Shown: positions 8,718-17,890 of the stretch, piece after piece
How positions within the stretch are numbered: the stretch's first letter is position 1
Layout: every line of letters begins with the position of its first letter
Assembly (NCBI GenBank): GCA_016795065.1
Contig: JAEUIU010000022.1
Coordinates: 1 to 64,000, forward strand
Length of the DNA stretch: 64,000 bases
Origin: Phycisphaerae bacterium
GTDB taxonomy: Bacteria; Planctomycetota; Phycisphaerae; Phycisphaerales; SM1A02
Reading direction: 5' to 3'
Translations under genes and position numbers: made by a program
Notes under the pieces: model-generated
Seen by the model: the letters and a program-made list of their open reading frames with translations, nothing else
The model's database searches: none
Told to the model about the DNA's origin: nothing

Positions 8718-9812
8718 TCAACGCGCCGCGAGCGATCCGGCCTTCTTCTCAACGACCGCGATCAGGTCCTTCCAGCTCTTGATGAACGCATCGCGTCCCT
8801 CGACCTGGAGCTTCTCGGCAACCGCCTTCAGGTGGACGCCACACTTGGAGACCTCGCTGAGGGTCAGTTCCGCAGCGACGCCATCGGTGGCAACCAGTTC
8901 ACGCAGGCGGCCCTCCTTGGCGAAGGCAAGGAGCGTCTCCTCGGGCATCGTGTTGACGGTGTTGGGGCTGGCCAGGGCCTCGACGTACATCGATGCCCGC
9001 AGGGCCGGGTCCTTGGTTCCGGTCGACGCGTAGAGCAGTCGTTGCGGCCGGGCTCCCTTCGCCTCGAGGGCGGCGAATCGCGGCGAGGTGATGAGGTCGA
9101 GATAGGCCTTGTAGCACTCGGCGCCGATGGCGTTGCCGACCTTGTTCTGAAGCGCCGCCGGCAGCGACGAGGTGGTTGCCCGATCCCAGCGCGAGATGAA
9201 GAGGCTGGCGACGGAGCTGATGTCGAGGTGCTTTCCGGCGGAGGCTCGGCGCTCGAGACCGCGCATGTAGGCTTCGGCCGCGGCGAGGTAGTGTTCCTTC
9301 GAGAAAATCAGCGTGACATTGATTGGGATGCCGGCGGCGATGAGTTCCTCGATCGCCGGGATGCCTTCGGGCGTGCCGGGTACCTTGATGTAGAGGTTCT
9401 TCCGGTTGGCCTTCGCGAAGAGTGCCTTGGCCTGCTCGATCGTGGCCTTCGTGTCGTTGGCGAGCATCGGCGAGACTTCGAGTGAGACGAAGCCATCCAC
9501 TCCGCCCGAGCGATCGTGGATCGGGCGAAAGAGGTCAGCGGCCCGGGCGAGGTCGGCGATGGCAAGGTCGAAGAAAACGGCCTCGGGGTCGCTCGTCCGG
9601 GAGGCCAACGACTGGATCTGGGCGTCGTAGTCGTTGGACCCGGAAACGGCCTTCTCGAAGATGGTCGGGTTGCTGGTGAGCCCGGTCACCGAGAGGTCCC
9701 GGATGTAGCGCTCGAGAGTGCCGGTATCAAGAAGGCGGCGAGTGATGTTGTCGAGCCAGAGGCTCTGACCAACTTGGCGGAGTCGACCGGTGACGTTCGG
9801 GGTGCCTTCCAT
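8718..9812 (-). CDS. tal: Transaldolase
   Basis: A 364-aa pentose-phosphate enzyme that moves a dihydroxyacetone unit from sedoheptulose-7-phosphate to glyceraldehyde-3-phosphate. The Schiff-base lysine is K143 in NLYIKVPGTPEGIPAIEEL, with the N-terminal signature GLTSNPTIFEKAVSGSNDYD and the strand FVSLEVSP. Length and motifs fit the actinobacterial/cyanobacterial type. The start at 9812 is preferred to an upstream ATG at 9854 because AGAGGTC precedes it. It faces glucose-6-phosphate isomerase, so two sugar-phosphate genes share the divergent interval. Confidence 0.95.
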   Translation of the reverse strand: MEGTPNVTGRLRQVGQSLWLDNITRRLLDTGTLERYIRDLSVTGLTSNPTIFEKAVSGSNDYDAQIQSLASRTSDPEAVFFDLAIADLARAADLFRPIHDRSGGVDGFVSLEVSPMLANDTKATIEQAKALFAKANRKNLYIKVPGTPEGIPAIEELIAAGIPINVTLIFSKEHYLAAAEAYMRGLERRASAGKHLDISSVASLFISRWDRATTSSLPAALQNKVGNAIGAECYKAYLDLITSPRFAALEAKGARPQRLLYASTGTKDPALRASMYVEALASPNTVNTMPEETLLAFAKEGRLRELVATDGVAAELTLSEVSKCGVHLKAVAEKLQVEGRDAFIKSWKDLIAVVEKKAGSLAAR

Positions 9813-10131
9813 GGTGACCTCTGGGAAATGACGGCTATCGGGGTAGCGAGCCACCGGGGTGGTTCCTCGCGACGCGAAGAGAGTATCCGGTCGGCTGCCA
9901 CGGCGGCGAAGCCGTCAGCAGGCCGTACACCAGTATCGGCTGGTTGGTCCGGCAAGGTGCCCGAAGCTGCCGAGTCGGGCGTTCTGGCTGGCACTTGGGC
10001 CGAGAACGACAGGGTACGCTTTGAGCGCGGCGGCCCCCTGACCGATGGACCCCCTGCCGGACCGCTGTACTCGCCCTGTCGGGCCGATTCCCAAGCCTTC
10101 TCCCCGGCCCCACGATCTCCTGGAGTTCCTC
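9813..10131. other. Divergent intergenic region, tal / pgi
   Basis: About 320 bases between the transaldolase (minus) and phosphoglucose isomerase (plus) starts. Open frames here are shadows with no recognisable product. I find no clear promoter, riboswitch or hairpin. Both genes act on sugar phosphates, so shared control from this interval is plausible but not shown. Confidence 0.4.
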
Positions 10132-11874
10132 ATGTCTCCGCCCGCTGCGACCAAGCGACGCCCCTCGAACCGCTCCACCGTACGTGATGCATCCCCTGCC
10201 AAAGGTCCCCGAGGCGCGAAGGGCGGCGCCAAACCCAGCGTGAAGGCCGTTCGGGATTTCCGGCCGGACCGGACAGACGCGTGGAAGCGACTTGTCGGCT
10301 ACGCGAAGCGGTCCGACGCGACGACCTTGCGGATGCTCTTCGCCAAGGACCCAAAGCGGGCCACGAAACTCTCGATCGAAGCCCTCGACATGCGCGTCGA
10401 CTTCTCCAAGCAGCGTGTCGACGACGCGATTCTCGGCGATCTCCTCGCCCTCGCGGAAGCCGCGGACGTGCGGGGGCGGGCCAAAGCCATGTTCGCGGGC
10501 GACCGCATCAACATCACCGAGGATCGGGCGGTGCTGCACTCGGCACTGCGTGCACCACGTAACGCATCCATTCGGGTGGACGGCACAAATGTCGTCGGCG
10601 ATGTGCATGAGACGTTGGCCCGCATGGCCGCGTTCGCGAAGCGCGTGCGTGACCGCCGCTGGCTGGGTCACTCGGGACGGGCGATCACCTCGATCGTGAA
10701 CATCGGTATCGGCGGCAGCGACCTCGGGCCCGCGATGGCCTACGAGGCCCTGCGGTCGTTCAGTGACCGCAACCTCACCTTCCGCTTCGTCAGTAACGTC
10801 GATCCGACGGACTTCAGCGAAGCGATACGCGGCCTCGATCCGGCGACGACCCTCTTCATCGTGTCGAGCAAGACCTTCACGACGCTGGAGACGATGAGCA
10901 ACGCGAAGGCGGCGAGAGCCTGGTGCCTGAAGGCGTTCAAGGGAGACCAAAAGGCGACGGCCCGGCACTTCGTGGCCGTGTCGACCAACGCCGAGGAGGT
11001 CTCCAAGTTCGGCATCGACACCGCCAACATGTTCGGCTTCTGGGATTGGGTCGGCGGCCGCTATTCGATGGATTCGGCGATCGGTCTCTCGACGATGATC
11101 GCCATCGGGCAGAGCGGGTTCGCCGAACTGTTAGGTGGCTTCCGCGACATGGACCAGCACTTCATCAGTGCCCCGCCGTCGCGCAACCTGCCGATGCTCA
11201 TGGGCCTGGTCGGGATCTGGAACGCCAACTTCCTGGGGGCCGGGTCGGTTGCCGTGCTGCCCTACGACCAATACCTCAGCCGATTCAGTGCCTACCTCCA
11301 GCAGCTGGAGATGGAGAGCAACGGAAAGAGTGTCACGCTCGACGGCAAGCCCGTGCACTGGAACACCTGCCCGGTGATCTGGGGACAGCCAGGAACCAAC
11401 GGCCAACACGCCTTCTATCAGATGATCCACCAGGGCTCGTGGATCGTGCCCTGCGACTTCATCGGCTTCTGCGAGCCGATCAATCCGGTCGGGGATCAGC
11501 ACGACCAACTCATTGCCAACATGTTCGCCCAGGCCGAAGCCCTGGCGTTCGGGAAGACCAGCGGCGAGGTCGCGGCGGAAGGCGTTGCCGACTGGCTCGT
11601 GCCACACAAGGTCTTCGCCGGCAACCGGCCAAGCACGACGATCCTTTGCGAGGCCCTCACCCCGCGCATGCTTGGGCGACTCATCGCCCTCTACGAGCAC
11701 AAGGTCTTTGTTCAGGGAACGATCTGGAACGTCAACAGCTTCGACCAGTGGGGCGTCGAGCTCGGCAAGGTGCTGGCCAAGCGCATCATCGGCGAGTTGG
11801 CCGAGGCCAAGCCGAAGCTTGGCCATGACGGCAGCACGAATGCCCTGATCGAGTGGTATCGCAAGCGGCGGTAG
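10132..11874 (+). CDS. pgi: Glucose-6-phosphate isomerase
   Basis: A 580-aa cytosolic enzyme interconverting glucose-6-phosphate and fructose-6-phosphate. Family blocks appear in order: [68 protein letters not shown] and the C-terminal [20 protein letters not shown]. Catalytic Glu and His lie in the [10 protein letters not shown] region and the base Lys near the VELGK end. The first 45 residues (Ser/Pro/Lys-rich) precede the conserved core and look disordered; similar extensions occur on other housekeeping proteins here. The ATG at 10132 is the last sensible start before the core. Confidence 0.95.
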   Translation: MSPPAATKRRPSNRSTVRDASPAKGPRGAKGGAKPSVKAVRDFRPDRTDAWKRLVGYAKRSDATTLRMLFAKDPKRATKLSIEALDMRVDFSKQRVDDAILGDLLALAEAADVRGRAKAMFAGDRINITEDRAVLHSALRAPRNASIRVDGTNVVGDVHETLARMAAFAKRVRDRRWLGHSGRAITSIVNIGIGGSDLGPAMAYEALRSFSDRNLTFRFVSNVDPTDFSEAIRGLDPATTLFIVSSKTFTTLETMSNAKAARAWCLKAFKGDQKATARHFVAVSTNAEEVSKFGIDTANMFGFWDWVGGRYSMDSAIGLSTMIAIGQSGFAELLGGFRDMDQHFISAPPSRNLPMLMGLVGIWNANFLGAGSVAVLPYDQYLSRFSAYLQQLEMESNGKSVTLDGKPVHWNTCPVIWGQPGTNGQHAFYQMIHQGSWIVPCDFIGFCEPINPVGDQHDQLIANMFAQAEALAFGKTSGEVAAEGVADWLVPHKVFAGNRPSTTILCEALTPRMLGRLIALYEHKVFVQGTIWNVNSFDQWGVELGKVLAKRIIGELAEAKPKLGHDGSTNALIEWYRKRR

Positions 11875-12113
11875 CGCGGCGGGACGATGTGAGCGACCAG
11901 AGCACCAAGTCCTCGCATCGAGGCCGGGCTGAGATATCGACCTTCGTCGGAGAACCGGCAAGGTGACGTTCTCTACGCGCTGGGCTTGTCGGGCAGTTGA
12001 TCCGATCGGAGCCAAGTGAGGGGCTTCACCAGCCGACGGACGAGGCGATGGCGAGGTGCCGGCGTTGGCCGAGGCGCTCGCACAACCTGCGATGTGGGCA
12101 GCGAGGAAACTCC

Positions 12114-13226
12114 GTGCGAATGCGTCTGGTCCTACTGATCTCGTTGGTGGCCGCCCTCGTTGCGGGCGCAGCGCTGAGATGGGTCCCGCCGCGAGTGACG
12201 ACGGAATCCGATGTCTGCGTCGTGAGGCCCAACGAGTTCCTTGTCGGCTCGCATGGGAAGCTCGAGCGTCGAACCATCGACGTGGAGAGTCACGAGCCCG
12301 AGCGATGGCGTGCGATGTGGAATCGCGGATCGCCAGATCGAGTTCGGACCGGTCCCTCCGATACCGAGCTGTACGTGGTGCAGAGCGTCGACGCCACGGT
12401 ACGTGCGGAAGCGAGTTGGAAAGCGGGCGAGGTGAGGATCCAGACGGTGCTCGACTCGCGCCGCTTCATGGGCGGACGGAATCATCCGGGGCGGGAAGGC
12501 GACGAGCTGCCTTTCTCGAGCGGGTACTGCATCGTCCATGCCCTTCGCGTCGGTGGGCGTGCGTGGCCAGGCGAAGCCTACGCAGTGTTCAAGCCGATTC
12601 GGCCGACGTTTGTCGAGTTGCCAACCGCGTCGTTTCAGACGGATCTGCCGCCGGGCATCCATGACGGCCTCGTCATTGTGTCCTATCAGTGGATCGACTC
12701 CTGCAGAGCCTGGGCGTTGCCCGTGCGTTTCGAAGTGGCGGACGGGAGCGGGGCGTTGCGTGTTGATCGCGTGCGAGAAGCGCTGGCGTCCGGATTGGTG
12801 GCCCAATGGACACCGGTTGGGAAAGGAGACCCACAGCCGCGGCTCTCGATCAGCCTCCGTTCTTCGCAGGGCGAGCGAGGCGTTGCCCCGTTGGATATGC
12901 GCCTTCTCGATGGCGGCGAGCCGCGGCGGTGGTCGCGACGATTTCGAGCGAAGCCGGGAGATAGCGTTTCGCACGTTCGATGGATGTGGGGCTTCGACCG
13001 CGAGTCAGCACCGCCAGCGACCGTTCGTGTTGCGATTGACCGTGTGGCGCTCGAGTCCGCTGAGTTTGGCGGGAAAACGGGCATCGCAAGCGGGCTTGCG
13101 ATGGAGTTCGAGCTGCCGGTGATTGTGCTTGTCGCAGACGCTGCCAACGTCACGGCGTCTGTCGGGACTGCGTCAGGCGAGACGGCGGCGATTGACGAGG
13201 CACTTGACGAGGGTACGAAGGGTTAG
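12114..13226 (+). CDS. Exported or membrane-anchored protein of unknown function
   Basis: I do not recognise this 370-aa protein. GTG 12114 is preferred because GAGGAAAC sits 6-8 bases before it; ATG 12120 would remove two residues. It starts with a hydrophobic segment (LVLLISLVAALVAGAALRW) acting as signal peptide or single anchor. The rest is beta-rich with few Cys, including VAIDRVALESAEFGG and a hydrophobic stretch ELPVIVLVADAANVTASVG near the end. The gene stands alone between pgi and the convergent cysteine desulfurase. Confidence 0.62.
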   Translation: MRMRLVLLISLVAALVAGAALRWVPPRVTTESDVCVVRPNEFLVGSHGKLERRTIDVESHEPERWRAMWNRGSPDRVRTGPSDTELYVVQSVDATVRAEASWKAGEVRIQTVLDSRRFMGGRNHPGREGDELPFSSGYCIVHALRVGGRAWPGEAYAVFKPIRPTFVELPTASFQTDLPPGIHDGLVIVSYQWIDSCRAWALPVRFEVADGSGALRVDRVREALASGLVAQWTPVGKGDPQPRLSISLRSSQGERGVAPLDMRLLDGGEPRRWSRRFRAKPGDSVSHVRWMWGFDRESAPPATVRVAIDRVALESAEFGGKTGIASGLAMEFELPVIVLVADAANVTASVGTASGETAAIDEALDEGTKG

Positions 13227-13416
13227 CCCGCCGAGGTGCGATGAGGAGCGATGCGCAGCGATATCGTCGAAGCGCGTCCTCTGTCGGAATGCCGTGCATC
13301 GGGGGGCATTCAAGGAGCGGATTCACAATGGGCCCCGCGACCGCGGCGCTTCGTGTCCGCTGGCTTCTCCGGTTGCGCCCTTTCAGGGTGGCCGACGCTG
13401 ACCCGCCCCATGGGAC

Positions 13417-14796
13417 CTACTCCCGAATCGCCGCTGCGCTGCTGCGCCCGAGCTTCGTGAAAGCACCCGCGATCCGCTCGACGGCGTGGTCGAGTTCCTG
13501 ACCGGTCGTGAACCGCGAGAGCGAGAAGCGAACGGAGCCGTGGGCGAGCTCGGGGGGAACGCCCATGGCGAGGAGGACGGGGCTGGGATCGAGGCTCCCG
13601 GAGCTGCAAGCGGCCCCCGCGCTGGCACATACGCCCTGCTCAGAGAGAAGAAGGAGAATCGCCTCGGCCTCCAGACGCGGAAATGCGATGTTCGTCGTCG
13701 TCCAAGCACGCGCGGCGCCAGAGCCGTTCACACGCGAGCCAAGACACCGGGAGAGGATTGCCTGCTCGAAGCGGTCGCGCTCTCGGGCGAGGACTTCGAT
13801 GATTGGCAACGACGCCGGCGACCCGTCGCGTGCCCGAGGCTCAGGCTGACCTGCGGCTCGATCCGACATGCCATCTCTGGCGGACTGCACAGCTTCATGA
13901 GCCTGTTTCGGCGGCGCTTCACTCGAGACTTCCGAGTCAACCGGTGTACGAGACGACGCAGGATCCGCGCTTCCATTGGCTGTGTGCCCAGCTATGCGCT
14001 CGGCGTCGAGCCAACGCCGTGCAGCATCGGCGGCGACGCCCATGCCAACGATCCCCGGTACGTTCTCGGTGCCGCCGCGACGATCGCGTTCCTGCGGGCC
14101 GCCGATGATCTGTCTCGCGAGGCGGATGCCGCGGCGGATGTAGAGGCCGCCAACGCCCTTCGGGCCGTGGAACTTGTGGCTGGCAAACGTGAGAAGGTCG
14201 ACTTGCAGCGCCGAGACCTCGACTGGAATGCGACCAACGGCTTGCGTCGCGTCCACGTGAAAGCGGACGTTGTGCTCGCGGCAAAGCGACCCGATCGAAT
14301 CGATCGGCTGCATCACACCGGTCTCGTTGTTGACCCACATGAGGCTCACGAGGGTGATCTCGCCTGCTCGGCTGCGGAGGGTCGACGCCAGCCAGCCAAG
14401 GTCTACGAGCCCCTCCGGCGTGTGTTCGGCCCAGATCACCTCACCCCCGCGCCGCACCCAAGCTTCGGCGGATTCGCGGACGGCGCTGTGCTCGAGTCGA
14501 CTGGTGACCAAAACGGGGCCTCGCCCCTGGGCAGACGACGACTCCATCGTGCCAAAGAGGGCGAGGTTGACCGACTCTGTTCCGCCGGAACAGAAAAGGA
14601 GTTCCCGATCCTGGCAGCCGACCAATCGCGAAACGGATTCGCGAGCGAGCTCGACCTGCTGCCTGGCGGCAGTCCCTGGTCGATGAATGCTCGACGGATT
14701 GGCCCAACCTTCCGTCAGACATCGCGAAACAGCCTCAACGACCGCAGGTAGAGGTCGAGTCGTGGCGTTGTTATCGAGGTAGATGACGTCAGCCAT
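13417..14796 (-). CDS. Cysteine desulfurase (NifS/IscS family) with internal insertion
   Basis: A 459-aa PLP enzyme removing sulfur from cysteine for Fe-S clusters or tRNA thiolation. Visible residues: H104 (EHSAV), D182 and Q185 (VDATQAVG), the PLP lysine K208 in ASHKFHGPKG, GGPQERDRRGGTENV, and the persulfide Cys C397 in ASAGAACSSGS. Residues about 266-331, rich in Ala, Ser, Pro and acidic residues, have no counterpart in the usual 380-400-aa enzyme and look like a disordered insert between the large and small domains. No iscU, sufE or tRNA thiolase gene adjoins it. The active site is complete, so it should be functional. Confidence 0.93.
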   Translation of the reverse strand: MADVIYLDNNATTRPLPAVVEAVSRCLTEGWANPSSIHRPGTAARQQVELARESVSRLVGCQDRELLFCSGGTESVNLALFGTMESSSAQGRGPVLVTSRLEHSAVRESAEAWVRRGGEVIWAEHTPEGLVDLGWLASTLRSRAGEITLVSLMWVNNETGVMQPIDSIGSLCREHNVRFHVDATQAVGRIPVEVSALQVDLLTFASHKFHGPKGVGGLYIRRGIRLARQIIGGPQERDRRGGTENVPGIVGMGVAADAARRWLDAERIAGHTANGSADPASSRTPVDSEVSSEAPPKQAHEAVQSARDGMSDRAAGQPEPRARDGSPASLPIIEVLARERDRFEQAILSRCLGSRVNGSGAARAWTTTNIAFPRLEAEAILLLLSEQGVCASAGAACSSGSLDPSPVLLAMGVPPELAHGSVRFSLSRFTTGQELDHAVERIAGAFTKLGRSSAAAIRE

Positions 14797-15076
14797 GCTT
14801 GCTCTATCTCAAGGACGCCCTCGCGATGCCGATCCTGGGTGGAACCCGCGTGTCGTGTCGTTCCTAGGTGCCTGTCCCGCCAAAAGGGGCCTACGACTCC
14901 GGGACGCTCCGGACTGCTCAACTGGTACGAGACGCTCGACTGTCTCACGTTGAGGCAGTGAGGAGGGACCTTAAGCTACCGCAGCAGCATGAAGTCAGGG
15001 GGACGGATCTGATCCACCTCCCCCCTTCCAGCTACCTCCGCGACCCGCTCGCGCCGCGAACCCACATCCCGCAGGA

Positions 15077-15274
15077 CTAGCACTACAGCGCCCCTTCGGT
15101 TCGTCGCGAGGCGAGCGGGGCCTTTGCTGGCCCAATTCCAAGGTGGAAGATGCGCCGATTTCGCCTCGAAGGTGTATCCGCAGTGATACATCGAGAGGCG
15201 AAATCAAGCATCGACGCAGCCAGCGAAGGCCTCCGCTCGGCCGCAGCAGAAGCTAAGGGTCGCTGTAGTGCTAG
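15077..15274. repeat. 14-bp inverted repeat pair, outer arms
   Basis: CTAGCACTACAGCG at 15077-15090 is the exact reverse complement of CGCTGTAGTGCTAG at 15261-15274, 170 bases apart. The smaller hairpin at 15157-15205 lies between the arms, so the whole segment could fold as one nested structure. Confidence 0.8.
15157..15205. repeat. Hairpin: 11-bp inverted repeat with inner stem
   Basis: GATTTCGCCTC at 15157-15167 pairs with GAGGCGAAATC at 15195-15205. Inside it GTATC (15174-15178) pairs with GATAC (15185-15189). The core ATCCGCAGTGATAC recurs with one change near 15350-15363 (ATCCGCAGCGATAC), so the loop sequence is itself repeated nearby. Confidence 0.8.
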
Positions 15275-15451
15275 GCTCTGCTTGAAACCCAGCGTTGGCC
15301 AAAGTGCGAAGGGGACGGCACGATCGGTAGGAGCCGAGACGAAGCTGCATCCGCAGCGATACCCCACTTGAGACTTGCGAGTCGAAGGCGGCGCCCCGAG
15401 CGGGAGGTCCCGTTCGCTCGACGCCAGCGGGGTTCTCAAGCAGAGCCTAGC
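15270..15451. repeat. 15-bp inverted repeat pair
   Basis: GCTAGGCTCTGCTTG at 15270-15284 is the exact reverse complement of CAAGCAGAGCCTAGC at 15437-15451. Its left arm overlaps the right arm of the 14-bp repeat pair, giving two mutually exclusive foldings that share one segment. Confidence 0.8.
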
Positions 15452-15476
15452 GCGTTCAAGTCCTCCAACAGCGAAC

Positions 15477-15498
15477 AAGCCCGACATGGGTCGGGCTT
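15477..15498 (-). terminator. Hairpin after tRNA-Leu
   Basis: A perfect 9-bp stem (AAGCCCGAC / GTCGGGCTT) with a 4-base loop begins four bases past the 3' end of the tRNA on the minus strand. There is no U-run, so it may act as a processing or Rho-assisted end rather than a classical intrinsic terminator. Confidence 0.65.
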
Positions 15499-15501
15499 GA
15501 A

Positions 15502-15587
15502 TGCGGATGAGAGGAATCGAACCTCCACGGGATTTTACTCCCACAAGAACCTGAATCTTGCGCGTCTGCCAGTTCCGCCACATCCGC
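15502..15587 (-). tRNA. tRNA-Leu (anticodon CAG)
   Basis: An 86-base class II tRNA. The acceptor stem GCGGATG pairs with CATCCGC, the anticodon stem CAAGA/TCTTG encloses loop TTCAGGT (anticodon CAG), the long variable arm has a GGGA/TCCC stem, and the T arm carries TTCGATT. The discriminator base is A, as expected for leucine. CCA is not encoded. It reads CUG, the dominant Leu codon in this GC-rich genome. Confidence 0.95.
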
Positions 15588-16079
15588 GGGAAGCGAGGCA
15601 TGGTAGCAGGAGAGCCGTCGCCCGCAAACTCGCTGCAGCACGAGATTGCAAGGGTGTCACCCCCACTTCCGGATGGCAGCGGGCACCGAGCTCCTCCACT
15701 CGGCGCCCGCCGTCCAATCCGTGCTGAAGTCCATTCCGAAGTCCATCAGGGGCGTGCGGTACGAGCTTCCTTCGCTTGCCTCCGTCGCCGGCCTCTCATG
15801 TGCCTGCATCCGGATCGACAGCGATGGCCCCGCCAGGCGGCGTTCTTCGTCGCGCGCCACGTGCTTCGCGCACCACCAGCGTCAGCCTGCGCCTTCAGAC
15901 CTTGTCCGCAAGGTTCCGACGCTGAAGGCAGTCGCTTCGGTTGGACCTCTCTGGCGGGCCGGTCAATCCTCGCGCCGCTCCGACACGGCGCGAGTGATGA
16001 CCGGCCCGCAAGATGGTCGTGCGACGCATCGACGACATCAGCGAGCGGACGACAACATGGCCAATCAGCTACCGCCTGA
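15588..16079. other. Intergenic region, tRNA-Leu / recA 3' side
   Basis: About 490 bases between the tRNA 5' end and the recA stop. Small frames here have no family features. The only clear structure is the long inverted repeat at 15954-16009 next to recA. The tRNA promoter should lie at the left edge (on the minus strand) but no good -10 box is visible. Confidence 0.45.
15954..16009 (-). terminator. 24-bp imperfect inverted repeat downstream of recA
   Basis: Two 24-base arms (15954-15977 and 15986-16009) are reverse complements except for a short internal mismatch, with an 8-base loop. The outer half GCGGGCCGGTC/GACCGGCCCGC is perfect. It begins 70 bases after the recA stop and is the likely transcript end, although no U-run follows. 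Confidence 0.6.
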
Positions 16080-17414
16080 TCAATCGTCCGCGTCAGCGGA
16101 CTTCGCCGCAGGCGGCTTCGGGGACAAGCTCAGGTTCGGGCTTGCCAGCCGCTTCTTCATCACCGCCGAACGGACCTCGGCGAAGAGGTCGGGGTTCTGG
16201 CGGAGGAAGAGCTTGGCGTTCTCTCGGCCCTGGCCCAGACGCGTCGCGCCATACGAGAACCACGCGCCGCTCTTGTCGATGATCGAGTCCGCAGCAGCCA
16301 GATCGAGAAGGTCGCCCGAAGAGCTGATTCCCTCATCGAACATGATGTCGAACTCGGCCTCACGGAACGGCGGAGCGACCTTGTTTTTCACGACCTTCGC
16401 TCGCACGCGGTTTCCGACGTTGGACTCGCCATCCTTGATGGCGCCAATGCGCCGGATATCGATACGGACAGAGGAATAGAACTTCAGCGCCTTGCCGCCG
16501 GTCGTCGTTTCGGGCGAGCCGAACATCACGCCGATCTTCTCGCGAAGCTGGTTGATGAAGATGACGATGGTCTCGCTCTTGGCGATGGCGCCCGTGAGCT
16601 TGCGCAATGCCTGGCTCATCAGGCGGGCCTGGAGGCCGACGTGGCTGTCGCCCATTTCGCCTTCGATTTCGGCCTTGGGAATAAGGGCAGCCACCGAGTC
16701 GACCACGATCACGTCGATCGCGTTCGATCGAACGAGCAGCTCGCAGATCTCCAGGGCCTGTTCGCCGGTATCCGGCTGCGAGACCAACATCTCGTCCAGG
16801 TTCACGCCAAGCCGCTTCGCCCAGTTTGGGTCCAAGGCATGTTCGGCATCGATGAACGCTGCCGTACCGCCGGCTCGCTGGGCATTGGCGATGACGGTGA
16901 GAGCCAAGGTCGTCTTACCTGACGACTCTGGTCCGAAGATCTCGATCACGCGTCCGCGTGGGAGTCCGCGGCCACCAAGGGCCAAGTCGAGACTGATCGC
17001 ACCGGTCGACACTGACGGGATCTGCGGCAAGTGATCGCCGTCGAGCTTCATGATCGAGCCCTTGCCGTAGGTCTTCTCGATCTGCCCCATGGCTCGATCC
17101 AAGGCCGCCTTCTTGCCCTTGGAGTCCATGGACTCGCCAACCTTCGGGTCGGCGAAGCGAGTGTTGCCCTGCGTATTGATGGGGCCATTCGCGGAGGCGT
17201 TGGCTGAGGAACTGGCACTTGAATTCGATGCCGCCGACTGGCTCCCGCTCGAGCTCGGCATGGCAGACGCAGTGCGTAACCCGCCGGGTCCGTTCGACGA
17301 GCTGCCCGCCGCGGTAGATGCGCCCGATGAGGTCGCGCCGGGCGATGGCTTGCTTGGAGATGCGTTCATTGTCGGGGTCGGGGCCGGCTTGTCTTCGAGA
17401 GTTCCTTTTGCCAT
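16080..17414 (-). CDS. recA: RecA recombinase with 95-residue N-terminal extension
   Basis: A 444-aa RecA that forms filaments on single-stranded DNA, drives strand exchange and stimulates LexA cleavage. The core starts near residue 97 ([20 protein letters not shown]), with Walker A GPESSGKT at 161-168, the [20 protein letters not shown] block and loop-2 region (SPETTTGG). E. coli has Walker A at 66-73, so 95 extra residues precede the core; they are almost only Ser, Ala, Pro, Gly, Asn and Thr. ATG 17414 has AGGAAGG upstream and no good start lies nearer the core, although ATGs exist inside the extension. No lexA or recX adjoins it. Confidence 0.96.
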   Translation of the reverse strand: MAKGTLEDKPAPTPTMNASPSKPSPGATSSGASTAAGSSSNGPGGLRTASAMPSSSGSQSAASNSSASSSANASANGPINTQGNTRFADPKVGESMDSKGKKAALDRAMGQIEKTYGKGSIMKLDGDHLPQIPSVSTGAISLDLALGGRGLPRGRVIEIFGPESSGKTTLALTVIANAQRAGGTAAFIDAEHALDPNWAKRLGVNLDEMLVSQPDTGEQALEICELLVRSNAIDVIVVDSVAALIPKAEIEGEMGDSHVGLQARLMSQALRKLTGAIAKSETIVIFINQLREKIGVMFGSPETTTGGKALKFYSSVRIDIRRIGAIKDGESNVGNRVRAKVVKNKVAPPFREAEFDIMFDEGISSSGDLLDLAAADSIIDKSGAWFSYGATRLGQGRENAKLFLRQNPDLFAEVRSAVMKKRLASPNLSLSPKPPAAKSADADD

Positions 17415-17890
17415 GGTGAGCCTTCCTGTGGCGTCGTAGTCGCCTCTGAGCGTCCTTTGAATTCTGGCGGAAATATGCCTTGCCCGCCTCCGATCACTCG
17501 CGCGGGCCGCACCCCGCGCGGGTTGATCGGACGGCGTCGAGCGGCGCGACCCGTTCACCCAGCCATCCGGTCTGGAGGTCCATCAGGAGCGATGGGCGCC
17601 CAGAACCCGGGGAGTGGCAAACGGCCGATTCCGTTCGGAGTCCGTACGGTAGCGAGCCCTATCGGCTCGTCAAGGGATGTTCGGCAACTTTTCGGATTTT
17701 GACAGGGGCCTGTCTGAATGGCCCGCTTGCCAACTCTCGCTGCCCAACACCCCCTCTTGGACCTGTGACAACGTACCCGCTCGGGAGAGCCGACCCTGCA
17801 CAATGCAGCAGAAATCTGGCCCAAACTTGGCTCACCGTTTGTCCACAGTCGAACCTCGTCCGGCACCGCGCGGCTGAGCCGGTGCGTTCG
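17415..17890. other. Intergenic region upstream of recA
   Basis: About 475 bases between recA (start) and the epimerase (stop), both on the minus strand. It must hold the recA promoter. A near-palindrome GACAGGGGCCTGTC lies at 17701-17714. A DnaA-box-like TTGTCCACA lies near 17838, single and probably incidental. No convincing LexA box was found close to the recA start. Confidence 0.4.

Larger units (their letters stand above)
14797..15501. other. 700-bp non-coding region with inverted repeats
   Basis: No credible gene lies between the cysteine desulfurase start and the tRNA. The interval holds several inverted repeats (15077-15090 with 15261-15274; 15270-15284 with 15437-15451; a hairpin at 15157-15205), the tRNA terminator hairpin at its right end, and two short motifs near 14866-14889 and 14996-15025 that resemble palindromic repeats found near REP-associated transposases. 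It could be a decayed mobile repeat or encode a structured RNA. Confidence 0.5.

Noticed and set aside
14797..15501. CRISPR array near tRNA-Leu
   Set aside because: The repeats are inverted rather than direct, unequally spaced and only two copies each; there are no cas genes.
15083..15601. A 172-codon minus-strand frame overlapping tRNA-Leu
   Set aside because: It covers the tRNA and the inverted repeats. Translation through a tRNA is not credible and there is no conserved sequence.
17679..17693. GTTC-N7-TTTC, resembling an alphaproteobacterial LexA box
   Set aside because: It differs in one core base and lies about 265 bases upstream of the recA start. A single weak match is not sufficient.
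17830..17850. TTGTCCACA as a DnaA box or origin signal
   Set aside because: It is a single near-match with no cluster of boxes, no AT-rich unwinding region and no dnaA or dnaN gene nearby.
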